Numbered from the stretch's first letter, positions 15,570 through 28,543 are shown. The stretch is 64,000 nucleotides of DNA from Trochalopteron elliotii (GCA_024734555.1 JANPWX010000038.1:624668-688667); one strand, 5' to 3'. The notes: generated by a model from the letters alone, not told the origin. A program made the numbers and translations.

Positions 15570-16180
15570 AAAACAGTTGGATGATCAGACCCAGCTAGTG
15601 GTGGTGAATGGAGTTACATCCAGCTGGCAGCTGGTCACTACTGGTGTTCCCAGAGCTCAGCATTGGGGCCACACCTTGAATCCTGTGTCTAGTTTTGGGT
15701 CCCTCACTACAAGGATATGGATGTGCTGGAGCATGTCCAGAGAAGGGCAATGGACCTGATGTAGGGAGTGCACATCCTATGAAGACCAGCTGAGGGAGCA
15801 GGGGTTGTTTAGCCTGGGAGAAAGGAGGCTAAGGGGAGACCTTACTGCTCTCTAAAAACACCTGGAAGGAGGTTGCAGCCAGGTGCGGGTTACTTCTCCC
15901 AAGTAACAAGTGACAGGATGAGAGGAAGTGGCCTCAAGTTGTGTCAGGGGAGATTTAGACTGGATATTAAAAAAAAAAAATTCTTTATAGAAAGGGTGGT
16001 CAGGCATTGGAGCAGGCTGCCCAGGGAAACAGAAGAGTCACCATGCCTGAAAGCATTCAATATGCATGTGGATGTGGCACTTGGAGACATGGTTTAGTGG
16101 TAGACCTGGCAGTGCTTGGTTAATATATGGACTCAGTGATCTTAGAGATCTTTTCCAACATAAACATTTCTGTGATTCTA
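15570..16180 (+). mobile_element. CR1 LINE, 3' end
   Basis: Contains the end of the CR1 reverse transcriptase region (GAATGGAGTTACATCCAGC, AGCATTGGGGCCACACC) and the 3' UTR landmarks GTGACAGGATGAGAGGAA, GGTCAGGCATTGGAGCAGGC and GATCTTTTCCAACATAAACA, ending in TTCTGTGATTCTA. It is 5'-truncated, as CR1 copies usually are. Short plus frames in it are remnants. Confidence 0.9.
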
Positions 16181-16786
16181 AGTTATCTCAGGCATCATCT
16201 GACATGATTTTTCTTCATACATTCAAGCCTGATGTCTTTAATTTCCTGATCATCTGGGCTGTGACAGACCTGCAAGAAAGCCGAGCCTAAAATCGATGCA
16301 CAGCTTGCTGGTTTCTAAGTGTTTATGTAATTTTCTGTGAGATACCCACAATGTTCAGCTCATGTCTAATTGACGCTGTTCCTGGGTGGAATACAATGTC
16401 CTTTTACAAGTCATAGGACCTTTGAAAATCATTTTAAGTAGCCTATTTGAGTCTTTCTGTATTTTCTCTGATAAAGGAAGTTGTTTGATGCAGTTTATTT
16501 TTATGGCAGTCAAGCCTCATGTTTAATTGGACCCTTTTATGCTTCAAGGCTTTCTGTTTGGCTCATGTGGTATTGGATTGTGTTGTGTTCGATGCTCCTT
16601 TGCTTCTCTGTATTCAGTACATAAAAAGCAGATATCTGAAATGCTGCTTACTGGATGCACCTGGAAATCTAGGGAGACAGCAGCAGTGACAGGTTGCAGA
16701 CTGTTCTCTTCCTGCAAGCCATTTCTATCTGTGCAAAGCTGCCCTTTAGTGGTACTTTAGTACCCTTTAGTACTTTAGGTGCCCTT

Positions 16787-16812
16787 TAGTACCACTACCA
16801 ATAGTGGTACTA
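16787..16812. repeat. Perfect 11-bp hairpin
   Basis: TAGTACCACTA, loop CCAA, TAGTGGTACTA. It lies in a short patch (16741-16812) made of shuffled copies of CCTTTAGT, GTACTTTAG and GTACCACT. Confidence 0.9.
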
Positions 16813-18699
16813 TTGGCATTGTCAGTGGCTTTGGTAGTATTTGGCATTGTCATTCCAGGGATCACCACCACTAACATCACTAACATTACCACCAAGTGCA
16901 AGGTGATGGAAAATCAGAGCTGGGAAGAAGCAGTGGTGAAAAGGATCAGTCCAATGGCTGTGGTGGCACTGTTTCATGTTCTGTGGGCCTTTTTGGACAC
17001 CACTGCAATTTGTAGAACTGGAGCCAGAATAAAATGTTCATCAATAGCGCTGTCATATGTGATAAATGAAAAAGTACAACAACAGAACATGGTCATAAAC
17101 AGGGCTTGTGAGTCTCATCAGCACAACATTAAAACCCAGCTCTTAAGTAGATTATAGCTGGTTTATGTTCTGGATTAAAACACACACACAGGCACACGTA
17201 GGCTACAGCAAGTGCCAGAGCTTTGATACCTACTTTGTCACAGCAGTACCACTGATGACATGGTCACTCTGGTTACAGAAGAGCTTCCTTGGGCTCTCTT
17301 CTCTGTCCACTCAGAGCAGACACTGCTATACACATCCCTCTAAATTAGTTGGCAGAATGTTGTTTTAAATTGTTTCTTCCAATCTGTCATTTCCCGATGC
17401 ATCTAAAAAAATATGGCCCTAACAGAAGGAGGGGTTTTATTATTCTTAAAATCACCAAAGCTTTGCGTAGCATGAAAAAAAATTATGCTTTCATGGTGGG
17501 TTGCATATTGCACCCACTGCTTTTTTGTTACTTCCCATAGCAGCTAGGAAATATCACAAAATTGATATACTTTTATTTTGCTTTTCCTTGTCATACATAA
17601 ATATACACACATTTACAGGAAGTCTGTTAAGATATTAGCCATGGTTCTCTGGTCATCTTAAAGTTTTGGAAAAACATGGAAATAGTACATGATTTTCAGG
17701 GTCTCAAATTGCTTTTAAGATTGGGTTTACCTGAATCCTTTTTCTGTAATTGAAAACTCTCTTTTGGACTTGGTTCAGTTGTGTCCAGAGGTACTGAGGC
17801 AAGTAAAAGATTTCAATAGACTGGGAGAAGTCAGAATCATGACAGTAAGCAGGGATGATGAACTTATTTTTGTGAGAGAATGAGAGTCTGCCTTAATCCT
17901 GATCACAGACTCCTTTTGCCAGCTGCTTTTCGTGCTTTATCTTCTGAGCTGACATTTCACAGGAGATAGGTGTATTATATATATACACACACATCCACGT
18001 GAGAGGGAAACAAAATCAAGTGAGGGAGATACAGACCCCTTAGAAGAGATTAGAGATTGGAAGGACACAAGGTAGGTACTGATACCATCTCTGGAGAAAG
18101 TGATTAGATTTGAGAGGGGTGAGGGAGATAATGCCTGTGTCTCAGAAATCTTTCTGTTGTGGTGCTATGTGGCACACCAGCCTTATTTTAATGTCTCACC
18201 ATGCAACATTAGCACAAACTCATCTCAAATATCTAAGCAGGTGAGAAGGGACTTTGTGTCCCTGTGCACTGGGAGGCAGGCACAGCCAGCATCTGTCTAT
18301 GGTTTGGTCCTCAGTTGTCCCAGCTCCCCAATGTAACTTCCAAAACATCCTTGGCTTTGTATTGTGGCATCGCAGGTCATCTGCAGCAGTAGACAGCTTG
18401 AAATGCAGGCAGGTGCTTGGCTACATTTTCCAGCTGTGTTTCATTAGTCTCCCTGGCATCCTCAATGGAGAAAGTCTCAAAACCTCAGAAAGAAGAAAGA
18501 TATGAGAGATGGGAGGGAAGGCTTTGCTTTCTCCAGCACATTCCTGAAATTACAGGGCAACAAAAGCACTCTTGCTGTACATGGGAGACTGTCAAGTAGC
18601 ATTTCTGGACAGTGAAACTTTTATGTAACACAGGCAGTGGCAGATTTTACTTGAGTGCAATGATACATTTGTTCCTGTAAGATTTCTAGCTGATGTAAA

Positions 18700-20965
18700 A
18701 TTCATAAGTGTAACGAAAGTGACAGCTCAACTTTTTCATCAGTGGTCGCAAGAGAAAGGCAAATACCAGGAAGTAGGAGGAAAATAGGAAACAAAACAGG
18801 AAATATCACTCTGCTACTGTACAGGTCCATGGTGTTTCTCCAATTTGTGTGTGGTACACGTCTGATCCTCACAGCTCCAAAAATAGGTAGCATAACTGGG
18901 GGAGGCCTGGGGAGGTCAGCAGGGACAGTGAGGGTGCAGAGCTGGGCTCCTCAACCTGCAGGTGGAGTAATGGGGTGGAAGAGAAGAATAATAAGGTCAA
19001 TAAGATCATGAACAGCATGACAGAGATGGAGATGGTTGTTACCACTTCTTCCACTATGCAACTTTGAAATACCAAGTTTAGATAGTGGGTGGACAAAAAA
19101 AGAAAACTGTTCTACCCTGTGCACAATAGCTGTGGACCTCCTTGCAACCAAATTCTGTTTATCTGAGTTCAGCAGGATGTTGGAGAGGTTAATCATGAAG
19201 TAACCTTTTAGCTCCATCCATTAACTCCACTAGCTCAACAAGGAGGAGCCATTTACCAAATCTCTGATTCAGACAGTGCTGGAAGCTGGATATGTGTGCT
19301 TGCTGTGTCCCTGTATACTTCCCTATGCATCTTCTTCTAGCTGCTGCTGGTGCAGGTGGACCTCTGATGTCACCCAGCACAGCCTCCTCTTGTATATTGT
19401 CATGGTTCTCAACACTTCCAGGGCAGTGTAGGACCTCCTTCCATGTTGTAACCGTTGGAACTGTCTCCATGGAAAATGAAAATAAGAGTGAATGAAACCA
19501 AGGGGGTAAGTTAAATGTTGAGGTTATGTAATTTACAAAGTGCTCTAATACCACATGAATGATGCCAGTGATGAATGCCAAAAAAATGTCAGGGTAGATG
19601 GGACTGCCATCAGGTTCCTTGGAAGTGGCCTGTTTGACTGCTGCAGGGAGCTATTAGAGAGGCAGCTGTGAGGAAGTTTAGTACAAACCAGAGCCCAAAG
19701 CAGTCTTACACCAAAGTGTTGTATTACAGAGGTTGTCACTGTAGTTTTAATTGGCAAAAATCAGCTGTGACTTATTCTCCAGGCAAGCACATTAACTTGC
19801 AGTTGAACAGATTTCTTTGTCCATGATTCAGTTTAACACATGATGAAAACAGTTGATTAAAGCGTGACTTACCAAATTGCTCGATCTCATATTTTTTAAC
19901 TGATACGAACATGTGCCCATACAAAAGCAAGGGCAGGAGGAAGAGGAAACAGGAACAGCTCCATGACATACAGCTGTGGTTTTGTGGAAGGAGGGGAGGA
20001 GTAGTTTCAGAGGTGCACTTCTGAGGTTGTCAAGGTTACAGGTACTTCTGTAGGTGAGTGGCTTGGGCATTCTCTGCTGAGAACTGGCATCAGCTGTTTC
20101 CTTCCGAGATAAAAAATTTGCATTTTAATTAGCTTGTTGCCTTTGTCAACACTGAAGCATAGCATATAAGTCATTGGAAATTTTCCACAGGACCAGTGAA
20201 ATGAATAAAAAAAAAAATTACAATAGCAGCATTTACCCCAATATTTTGAAACTTTTTTAGTTTTTAAGTATGTCTGAGATGGGGATCTCTTTATAATCAC
20301 TCAATGAATTAACCGTCCGGATCTGCCTTCTTAGTTCTTTAGATCTCAGCAAAAATGCTGCTTCTGGAAGCGAGGATTCACTGTTTCAGATGCAGGCAAG
20401 CCAAGAGCCACATGCCAATCTGGTGCTTAGTGTGAGAACTGAGGATTTGCACTGAACTTGCTGCTTTGAGATTTCGCTGCAATGGCAGCAACTGTGCCTT
20501 AGCCCTGGGAAAGAAATCTGTTCTGATACCAGCATGGAATGGCTCGAGTGGAGTCTGACAGCACCAGTTGTATACTTGAAAAAAACAAACAACGTCGTGG
20601 AAGATTTCAAGCTGCACTCAGAATTGATACAGTATGTCATAATGAATTTTCTGCCAGATTTAAGAGTGATATGGCAAGACCTTCATCTGCTGTGAGGAAG
20701 TGCAGCACCACTGTCTTAGTGCTATATAAGTGTACACAGTTGGGGATGGGGGCAGGAGGTTTATACCACAGAGCAAACCAGCCAGTGTTGCACTGAGCAA
20801 GTACCAGGTGCTGAAGTTGGGCAGAGTAGTGGTGTAGCCAAGAAGGAGCTCAGAAAGCAGGCGACCTCTTTTGTTGACCAAGGAGAACAAATGCACTGCT
20901 CCTGCAGCAGCAACACCTAGTGAGAAAGCCCACCACTGCTGTGGGGTTGGAACAGCCCCAGTTTA
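18700..20965 (-). other. Unidentified frame-rich stretch, possible old retrocopy or element
   Basis: Several minus-strand frames of 60-130 codons follow one another here. Many are hydrophobic, and stops or frameshifts separate them. The clearest is 20660-20962: 100 codons open from one stop to the next, with GVAAAGAVHLFSLVNKRG, then LLSELLLGY and YLLSATLAGLLCGINLLPP, which look like two or three membrane helices. The plus strand also has an 80-codon open frame near 20450-20690. I recognise no family, and the stretch could be a decayed coding element or chance. It is placed inside the presumed VWC2 intron, antisense to it. Confidence 0.25.
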
Positions 20966-21039
20966 CTTGGAAATGCTTTTCATATGCTAAGTCAGTGTGA
21001 TAGATATGATGGTAAATTCATGCAATTAAATATAGGAGA

Positions 21040-21628
21040 TGTAATAAATGTAGTAGATAGAATATGTATTTTTGTAACCCTGAAAATGTAAAGCTGATCC
21101 TGGTCCCTGGAATGGAGAGGGCGGTTTCCAAATACCAGGACACGCTTTGTGAACTGTGAATGGACAAGTTAACACCTTGATTTACACCAAAAAAGAGGGT
21201 GGCTCGCCAGGATGTGGCTCCTTGAGTTAATCAGATCTTGTACATCTGGACAATCAACTCATCGATACTAATCTCGAGGGTGGACCCTGAATTTGGAGAA
21301 ATCAACATCCCAAAAGAAGATTCCCGGAAAATCCTTTCAAACATGTTCCAGTGCCGAGAAACCTGTTCAAGATTCATCACTGATTGAAAAGACTGGGCTT
21401 GAATCTAAAGACACAATACCTCTGCTGCCAGGAGGCACAAAATACAGTATAAGAGCCCAGACCCAAACACCAGAAAATCGTGGAACAGTGCGAAATAGCA
21501 GCCCTCCTGTAGGTCGTCTGTTTCACCCAACATTCGAATGTTGTTTTCATGGCTGTCCCAGATAGATTTTAAAATAGAAAAATAAAATTTATTCTCTTTA
21601 TCCGATTGGCTAATTTTCATTTATAACA
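21040..21628 (+). mobile_element. Solo LTR, unclassified ERV (copy 1)
   Basis: Element of 589 bases with TG...CA ends (TGTAATAAATG to CATTTATAACA) and an AATAAA at 21581-21586 near the 3' end, as expected for an LTR. It is the inverted partner of 21984-22641. No matching target duplication is visible at its ends. An 89-codon frame (21293-21565) runs through it and is partly kept in copy 2, but it resembles no protein I know. Confidence 0.65.
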
Positions 21629-21983
21629 GTCAGGTAATTTTGCAAACTTAAAAACTCAAAAATGGCTTACCTTTTTAAAATCTTGCTAAGTCAATATAAA
21701 CTGCCCAGTTTTAAATAAAGCAGTAGTTTCAGCAAGTGCCTTGCCATTGGGGCAGCTCATCCACTCTGAATATGGACAGCCCTCCTCAAAACGAAACTGA
21801 GGAAAAGGCACTCTTAAGCTTTTAATACCAGCCTTTGTGTGCCTGCCATGCCTCCTGGCCTTCCCACTGTCTGTTCAAAATCTTCAGTTCCTCATTTTCC
21901 TTACTGTCCTTTTAGACAGGCAGAGAATCATTAGTGGCTTCATCATCACTGTCCCTCCAACTGGACTTGATGATCCTTGTGGG

Positions 21984-22641
21984 TGTTATAAATGATCAAC
22001 TAGCCAATCAGATATAAAGAATAAATTTTATTTTTCCATTTTAAATCTATCTGGGACAGCCACAGGGAACAACATTCGAATGTTGGGTGAAACAGCCGAC
22101 CGACAGCAGGGTTGCTATCTCGCACTGTTCCACGATTTGCTGGGGTTTGAGTCCGAGTTCTTATACTGTATTTTGTGCCTCCCGGCAGCAGAGGTATTGT
22201 GTTTTTCAAATTCAAACCCAGTCTTTTCACTTGATGATGAACCCTGAACAGATTTCCTGGTGCTGGGCCGAGTCTGAAAGGACCTTCCAGGAATCCTCCT
22301 TTGGGATGATGATGTCGTCAAATGCAGGGTCCACCCTCGAAATGGGTGTCAATGTGTTGATGGTGGGTTGATGGTGGGTTGATGGTGGGTTAATGGTCCG
22401 GGTGCCCAAGATCTGATTAGCTCAAGGAGCTACATCCTGGCAAGCCACCCTCCTTTCTGGTGTAAATCGAGATGTTAGTTTGTATACAAAGCATGTCCTG
22501 GTATTTGGTGAACGCCCGTCCCAGTCCGGGAATCAAGGTTACTTTTTATACTCACAGGGTTATAGAAAATATACATTCTATCATCTGCTATAACTTCCTT
22601 CTATGTTTTAATTGCACGAATTTATAATCACATCTATTACA
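21984..22641 (-). mobile_element. Solo LTR, unclassified ERV (copy 2, inverted)
   Basis: Reverse-complement relative of 21040-21628 with the same ends (TGTTATAAATG and CTATTACA on +). It is flanked by a perfect 4-base target duplication TGGG (21980-21983 and 22642-22645). The insertion splits a CR1 3' end: GATCCTTGTGGG lies on the left and TGGGTCTCTTCCAACTTAG on the right. The minus-strand AATAAA is at 22027-22032. It is longer than copy 1, partly because of the 11-base array at 22356-22398. Confidence 0.75.
22356..22398 (+). repeat. 11-base tandem array inside LTR
   Basis: GTTGATGGTGG is repeated three times, followed by a degenerate fourth copy (GTTAATGGTCC). No such expansion is seen in the other LTR copy. 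Confidence 0.8.
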
Positions 22642-24254
22642 TGGGTCTCTTCCAACTTAGAATATTTTGTGATTGTGTGACAGGCAGGGGCCAGGGAAGG
22701 GCTGCTTGAGGCACAGGAGTAGCCAGAGCAGCCCTCCACCAAGACTCCCACTAGTGCTGTCCCACGTATATCCCATCACTGCAGGCTGGTCTCATCAGTC
22801 CAGACATGTAAGTCTGTGTTCTGTCTGCTCCTCAGATGAAGAGGAAAGGGGTGAACATTCCCTGCTTGGTGGGAAGGGAGCCACAGGACACCAAGAGCCA
22901 AGACAAGCTCCACCAAGAGCCAATACAGTTTCAAAATTGAATGAGGGTTTGGGGTGAAGCTCAGAGTTATTTTCCCTAGAAATCTGAGAGTTTGGAGAAA
23001 TAATAAGATGGGAGCTGTGGAATTATTTTCGCTTATGTGTACACTATATTGCACTGGCATTTACGTGCATGATCTTGAAGTAATCCAGTCAGTTCAGCCT
23101 TTTCATTCATGATCTTTTCTGTAACATTACCCTCAATGTTGTGAGTGATATTGCAGAGGAAAAGGTGAGGGCAAGGATGCCAGCTGACTGTTGTCAGCTT
23201 AAATACGATATAAGGTTTGCACTTACAGTAATGGTGGGTGCAAATGCAGAACCAGAAAATGGGCAATTTTCTAAGGAAAAGTTCCATGATACTAAAACAG
23301 CATTTGTTGCTGCCATTTATTTTTTCAGGTCCCTTTCTCAAGTAGATGGTTATTGCTCTTCTGTAGATTTACCAAAGCAGTGACTTAACCCATATAAAAT
23401 AGTTTAACAGTTGAGATCTAACTTGTTGAATCTTTACATTAAATAACTTTCTGGTGTAAAAAGGACTCATCACACAAGACATTAAAGTGTTGCTAATTGT
23501 GACTGAAGGCATTTACATTCTGAATCCAAGTGAATTATATTATGTATGTTGCACCCTTTTTACTTCATTCCCCAGCTGGTTTTTATTACCAAGTATAACC
23601 TATAACATTTGCTTTTCCAGGAATAAAATAAATCCTGTGCAGGGGATTGACATCACTTTTTCCTATGTGCCTTTTAAATAGTGTTTAAATTTCAAGTGGT
23701 CTTGTAGGTTTCATACAAATTCTCCATGGAAAGTAGATTCTGCTTTTAATATTTTAACTCTTCACATTATATAGCTTTGTAAATCATGGAGTTGTTACAG
23801 TCCAGCATGCAAAACATTCAGGTTTCTTTCCCTAATGTGCAGGTGAACTCATTCTGGGATGAAACTTAATAAAGTGCAAGAAGAATACTGTATTTCACAG
23901 AAACAGCATTATACAGATCAACATTCAAATATTTTAAACAAAGTTTCATCGAAGACAGCATGGTTAACTCTGCTTTACCTTGGTTGAAACCCAAGGCACA
24001 TCGCAGTGTGCAGTGGGGACTCAGCAGCATTGCTTCCACCCCAGAAGGCCTCCTTCAAGTGTTTCCAGCTCAGTAATGCTTTGCGTGGACAAACGGAGGG
24101 ACTGAAAACACAGAAGTATCACAGTAACATTAGGATAGTGAAGCAGGGGATTTTAGATGAGATGTGCTGTATTTTGCTGCATGTTCTGCATCCAAATGGG
24201 CAGGAAGTCACCCAAAATTGTGGAAGAAGCCAAATGTTGGAGATAATTGTCAAC

Positions 24255-24451
24255 AGTCAATTCCAAAATTAGAACAGGCTCCCCAGGGAAGTGGTGGGAT
24301 CACTATCCCTGGAAGTATTCAAAAGGTATGTGGATGTGGCACTTGGGGACATGGTTTCATGGTGAACACAGTGATGCTGGGTTAACAGTTGGACTCAGTG
24401 ACCTTTGAGGTCTTTTCTTACCTCAGTGGTTCTACAGTCTGTGATTTTGTG
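24255..24451 (+). mobile_element. CR1 LINE fragment
   Basis: Recognised from AGAACAGGCTCCCCAGGGAA, GTGGATGTGGCACTTGGGGA and the ending GACTCAGTGACCTTTGAGG... TCTGTGATTTTGTG. Confidence 0.85.
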
Positions 24452-25715
24452 AAAACAAAGAATAGGCTTAAATATTCAGAGCATTAAGAAGGAGTACAAC
24501 TTGGGGAAGCAAATGCCTGCAGGTCTTGCAGGTCTCTTCTAGAGGTAACTCTTCAGTGAGGAAAGCTTTCTTTATGGCCAATTTGGCATCTAATTCTCAG
24601 GCTGTTGTGTGCACACAAAGGCATAACATGTTTCAGTGAGACAACTGTTAAAACTGATTTGTGGACTATTTAGTTTGTGCTTTAAAATGTGCAGCCCAGG
24701 AAGTGGGCTACATTTCTGTAGAAGAAGAAGAAGCCATGCTCTTTTGTGCTTTTGGTCTTGGAGTAAACCCTCAGCAATGGAAGACAGAGCCCATCTGGGA
24801 TATATTTACTTGTATGGCAGACAGGCTGGCACTCAGTGAGTGTTTTGTGCATCCATAGCCTTTAAGAATTTCAGCAGTATCAGATCAGTGTGTCCTGGCT
24901 CTTCCTACAAATCCTGCCCTGATGACAGTGCTGCCAAAGTGCTGTGAAGTGGTCAGGCTGTGCCTGAACAGCTGCTGCGTGTGCTCATTGAATGCGAGGG
25001 CCGAGTTCCACTGGAGCCATAACAGTGGATAGATACATGATTGGAGGGTTTAATGCTGCTCTGCAAGTGCATGTGGAATTTCAGGGCAGAAATAGACTTC
25101 TTTTTTGACAGAAATATAGATAATACAGCCCTCACAGCCTTCTGCTTTTTGAAAGAATCAGATTGGTCTTCTGAGCCTTGCGCTGGTGGGTTTTTCTCCT
25201 GCCTCATCCTTGGAAATGAAGTTATTTCAGTGTACTATGAAAAGAGGTGTTTGTAGACTTACTGACTTACATAAAATGGAATATTTCATTTTATACATGA
25301 AAAGTGTCCTCATTCAGAAGAGGCTGAAGCTATTCCACTCTGCTGGAAATAGACTATTTTCTCATGAAAGGAAAGATAAACTAATGTGATACTATGATTA
25401 CTGCAGAAACTAAAATGCTTGCTTCCAGTGGGGAAAAAAAGTAATAAAATGTATAAGTGGCTCTCTAGTAGCTGACAGTAGCACTGTTGAGTTATCAACA
25501 GCTGGCATTTTCTCTAGCATCAGTCTGTGTTCATCTGCACCATCAGCGTGTACCCAGGTCTCTGTCACTGTTTCATGTTGCACAGAAAAGTTTTATTGCA
25601 CCTTCCTGCACTGAGGGCAGGGACAGTACCAGAATCATCCATCCACTTTGGCAGGCAGGGTCCTTGTGTTCTTTGCTGCTTTTCTGCCTTGTGCATGATG
25701 TCCATGTTTGTTTAA

Positions 25716-25982
<267 letters not shown>

Positions 25983-26300
25983 GGAATCTACAAATCTACG
26001 GACTTTTCGTGGTTTTTATAAAATATCCCACAGCAGTGAGCACCCGGGATGACCCAGGGAAATCCAGATGAGAAGATTCTGGCAAGGAGCAAGGAATAAA
26101 ATACTGTTATTTTCTTTTTCAAAGTAACATAATACTGCAAGGCAAAGAAGTGCATATATTTAAAACGTTTGGACATAAGAATACCTGTCTTAAATGTGTT
26201 ATTTTCACAGTGAGTACACTAAAATACACTATAAAATATTCTATGTATTTCTATAATACCATTATAGAGCTTAAAAATAAATGTTTTATATAGACAATAC
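25983..26300 (+). other. VWC2: VWC2 3' UTR with poly(A) signals
   Basis: AT-rich sequence after the VWC2 stop. AATAAA occurs at 26095-26100 and again at 26276-26281, the latter inside an AT-rich run typical of a cleavage region, so the transcript probably ends near 26.3 kb. Longer alternative UTRs cannot be excluded: there is no other gene signal on + until beyond 28 kb. Confidence 0.6.
26276..26281 (+). terminator. Poly(A) signal AATAAA, probable VWC2 end
   Basis: Canonical AATAAA about 295 bases after the VWC2 stop codon, followed by T/G-containing sequence. A first, closer AATAAA lies at 26095-26100. Confidence 0.5.
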
Positions 26301-28543
26301 AGATTGAAGTACTGCATTATTGCCTCTCCTCTTGTGTACATGCACCATGGCTAAAACATTACATTTCTGTTCCAGTTTCACTATGTGAGGGTTTTCTTGT
26401 GTGTTTTTGGTTTTGTTTTGGGTTTGGGTTTTTTTTTGCTGTTGCTTATTTTGAGTTTATTGGGGCAGGCAAGAGATAGCACATGACAAAACTTTGACAT
26501 TCTTAGTTTTGGAAAAAAGAGAAGAATAGGCTTTCAGAGAACATCTGTTCATTTGTGAACATAAACAAGCTGTAATATAGAGGTGGGTCAGCTCCATATC
26601 TTGGTTTTACTTGTGCTCCTGTCTCCTGCTCCACAGCCGAGATAACTTGGAGCAGTGGGTAGTACAAATCTTGTCTCTCATAGCTGCTGCTATAAAAATT
26701 TATTCAGATGAATTAAATTCTTAATATTAATTTCAGAGATAAAATTTGTCAGCAGGACAAATATCTGAGTGACATAATATGTCATCACCGAGCTGATGGA
26801 GGTGATGGTAAGTAACCACAGAGCATCATGGATGTGATGCATAATGGATAGGGGGAAGTGCAGTTTGGAAGGGCTACAGCAGCCAAACAAGCCTTCACTG
26901 ATGTGGCTCCACATTGCTAAATTGTGGGTAGGAGAGCTGGTTAGTAGCTCTGTTTGAACATGGTTCAACATTTTGTTTGGCAGTGTGTACAGGATCTGCA
27001 ACACTCTGTATTGAAGTGAAAAGTTTAAAGCTCCATCTTTGGATCCATCAGAGGATTTCTGGCACATAATCTGACCCTGACTGCATGGGAGGTGAATTAC
27101 ATCTCCCTGCTTCAGCCACCAACAACCTTTGCTTAAATTCATTTCACTTTTAGTTTAGTTTGTCACTAAATCCAACAATATATCTCCTTTGGATACCTAT
27201 TAAGGCAATGGCTCAAGAAATATGGATTTACTTTTAAGCTTTTGCTGGAGGGAAGATTTGATTAATCAATATTTGAAACCAGAAGACTGTTCCTTAACTT
27301 CCCACTTACCCTTTGCCAATTTCTCCTGTGGTGTAACCTGGTTACCAGCTTTGCATCCATACGAAATATGACTTTCTGCTGCTTCTGGACACTAAGGGAC
27401 TTTTTCCAGTGACTTCAATGGATCCCAGTTCCACTGGGATCCATCACCTCATGTCCTTATTTTGAGCATATTTCTATCACTGTGAGTTATTTGGGAGTGA
27501 AGGATGTATTTTTTTGCCTGAGACATGCAATAAAGTACACCAATCCATTCCATAAGAATCAGTAATCATATGACAGAGAGCTAGCTCCTAAGTCAGTCAG
27601 AGCCGTGCCTCATGGCCATGTGGGCTTCTGCTTACTGAAATCAAGTGTCTACAAAGCTCTGAGAGAGTGCCATGAGTACCAGTGGTCTTCCAGTGAATGC
27701 CAGTGGTCTTCCATGCATGACTTCTCAAGACAAGTGGAAGTACCCATGTAGGAAGCACCCATGAAACTTTCACAGGGAAGGTGAACTTGCAACTCAGCGT
27801 GGGATTGCCTTTCCAAGTAGGCTGCTTGGTGTCTCTAAGAGACACAAGTGTTTTCAGTGAACTGTGAGAAACTCATTATTTGTGTCCTTCAGTCTATGGC
27901 CATAATGAGTACATTTCTGGAAGTCTCGCCTCAGACTAGTCACACTTTGTTTCTCCTTCACTGAAGGTTCTTGTTAAGCCTTATACCATTTCCTAGGCGA
28001 ATTTCTGTTCTTTTCGGTAGTTCTCTTTGCTGAAGTAGTGAGCTCAAAGTGAAAGGGTTAGTTTCTAGTGTAACTTTTCTAAATATTTTCTACTTCACAT
28101 TTTTTCAAAAATATTTTTCAGTCCTGGTACCAGCATATTAATGTCATTTTTACTGTAGTAAAAATGTGCTGTACTGTACTAGTACTGTACTAGTACTGTA
28201 CTAGTACTGTAGGTCCTTTCAATTGCATGTGGAGCTTCCCAGGCATGTTCATCTTGATATCCAGCACTGTGAGTGATTTCTTAAAGAGATTATATATTGA
28301 GTTATATAATTTTTTTTTTGAGAAGCAAACTTCAGGTACTTTTATTTTTTTTTCTTTTTTGGAGTGGTGTAGAAGTTATACTGAGGTTTTGGCCTTCTTT
28401 ATGCTTAGATCACTGGCCACATCCAGCTTTGGCCTGTAGTATTACCACGTGAGAACTCTTTGGTTATCCCTGAGATGGGGAAGTGGGCTGAGCGACTCTT
28501 TCTGGGCAGATCTCACCAGTCATGCCCAGCTGGCACAGTGTGC
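26301..28543. other. Intergenic, no supported gene
   Basis: Nothing coding can be supported. A 150-codon frame runs on the minus strand at 26690-27142, but it has no recognised motif, no splice context and ordinary composition. The region could also contain distal VWC2 3' UTR. Simple repeats are a T/G-rich tract near 26400-26440 and the 11-mer array at 28171-28211. Confidence 0.5.
28171..28211 (+). repeat. 11-base tandem array
   Basis: Three perfect copies of GTACTGTACTA and a partial fourth (GTACTGTA). Each unit is nearly self-complementary, so the array can form hairpins. Confidence 0.92.

Larger units (their letters stand above)
21955..22680 (+). mobile_element. CR1 3' end split by LTR
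   Basis: ACTGGACTTGATGATCCTTG at the left and GGGTCTCTTCCAACTTAG then TTTTGTGATTGTGTGA at the right form one CR1 tail interrupted by the LTR at 21984-22641. This gives a relative age: the CR1 is older than that LTR. Confidence 0.75.
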
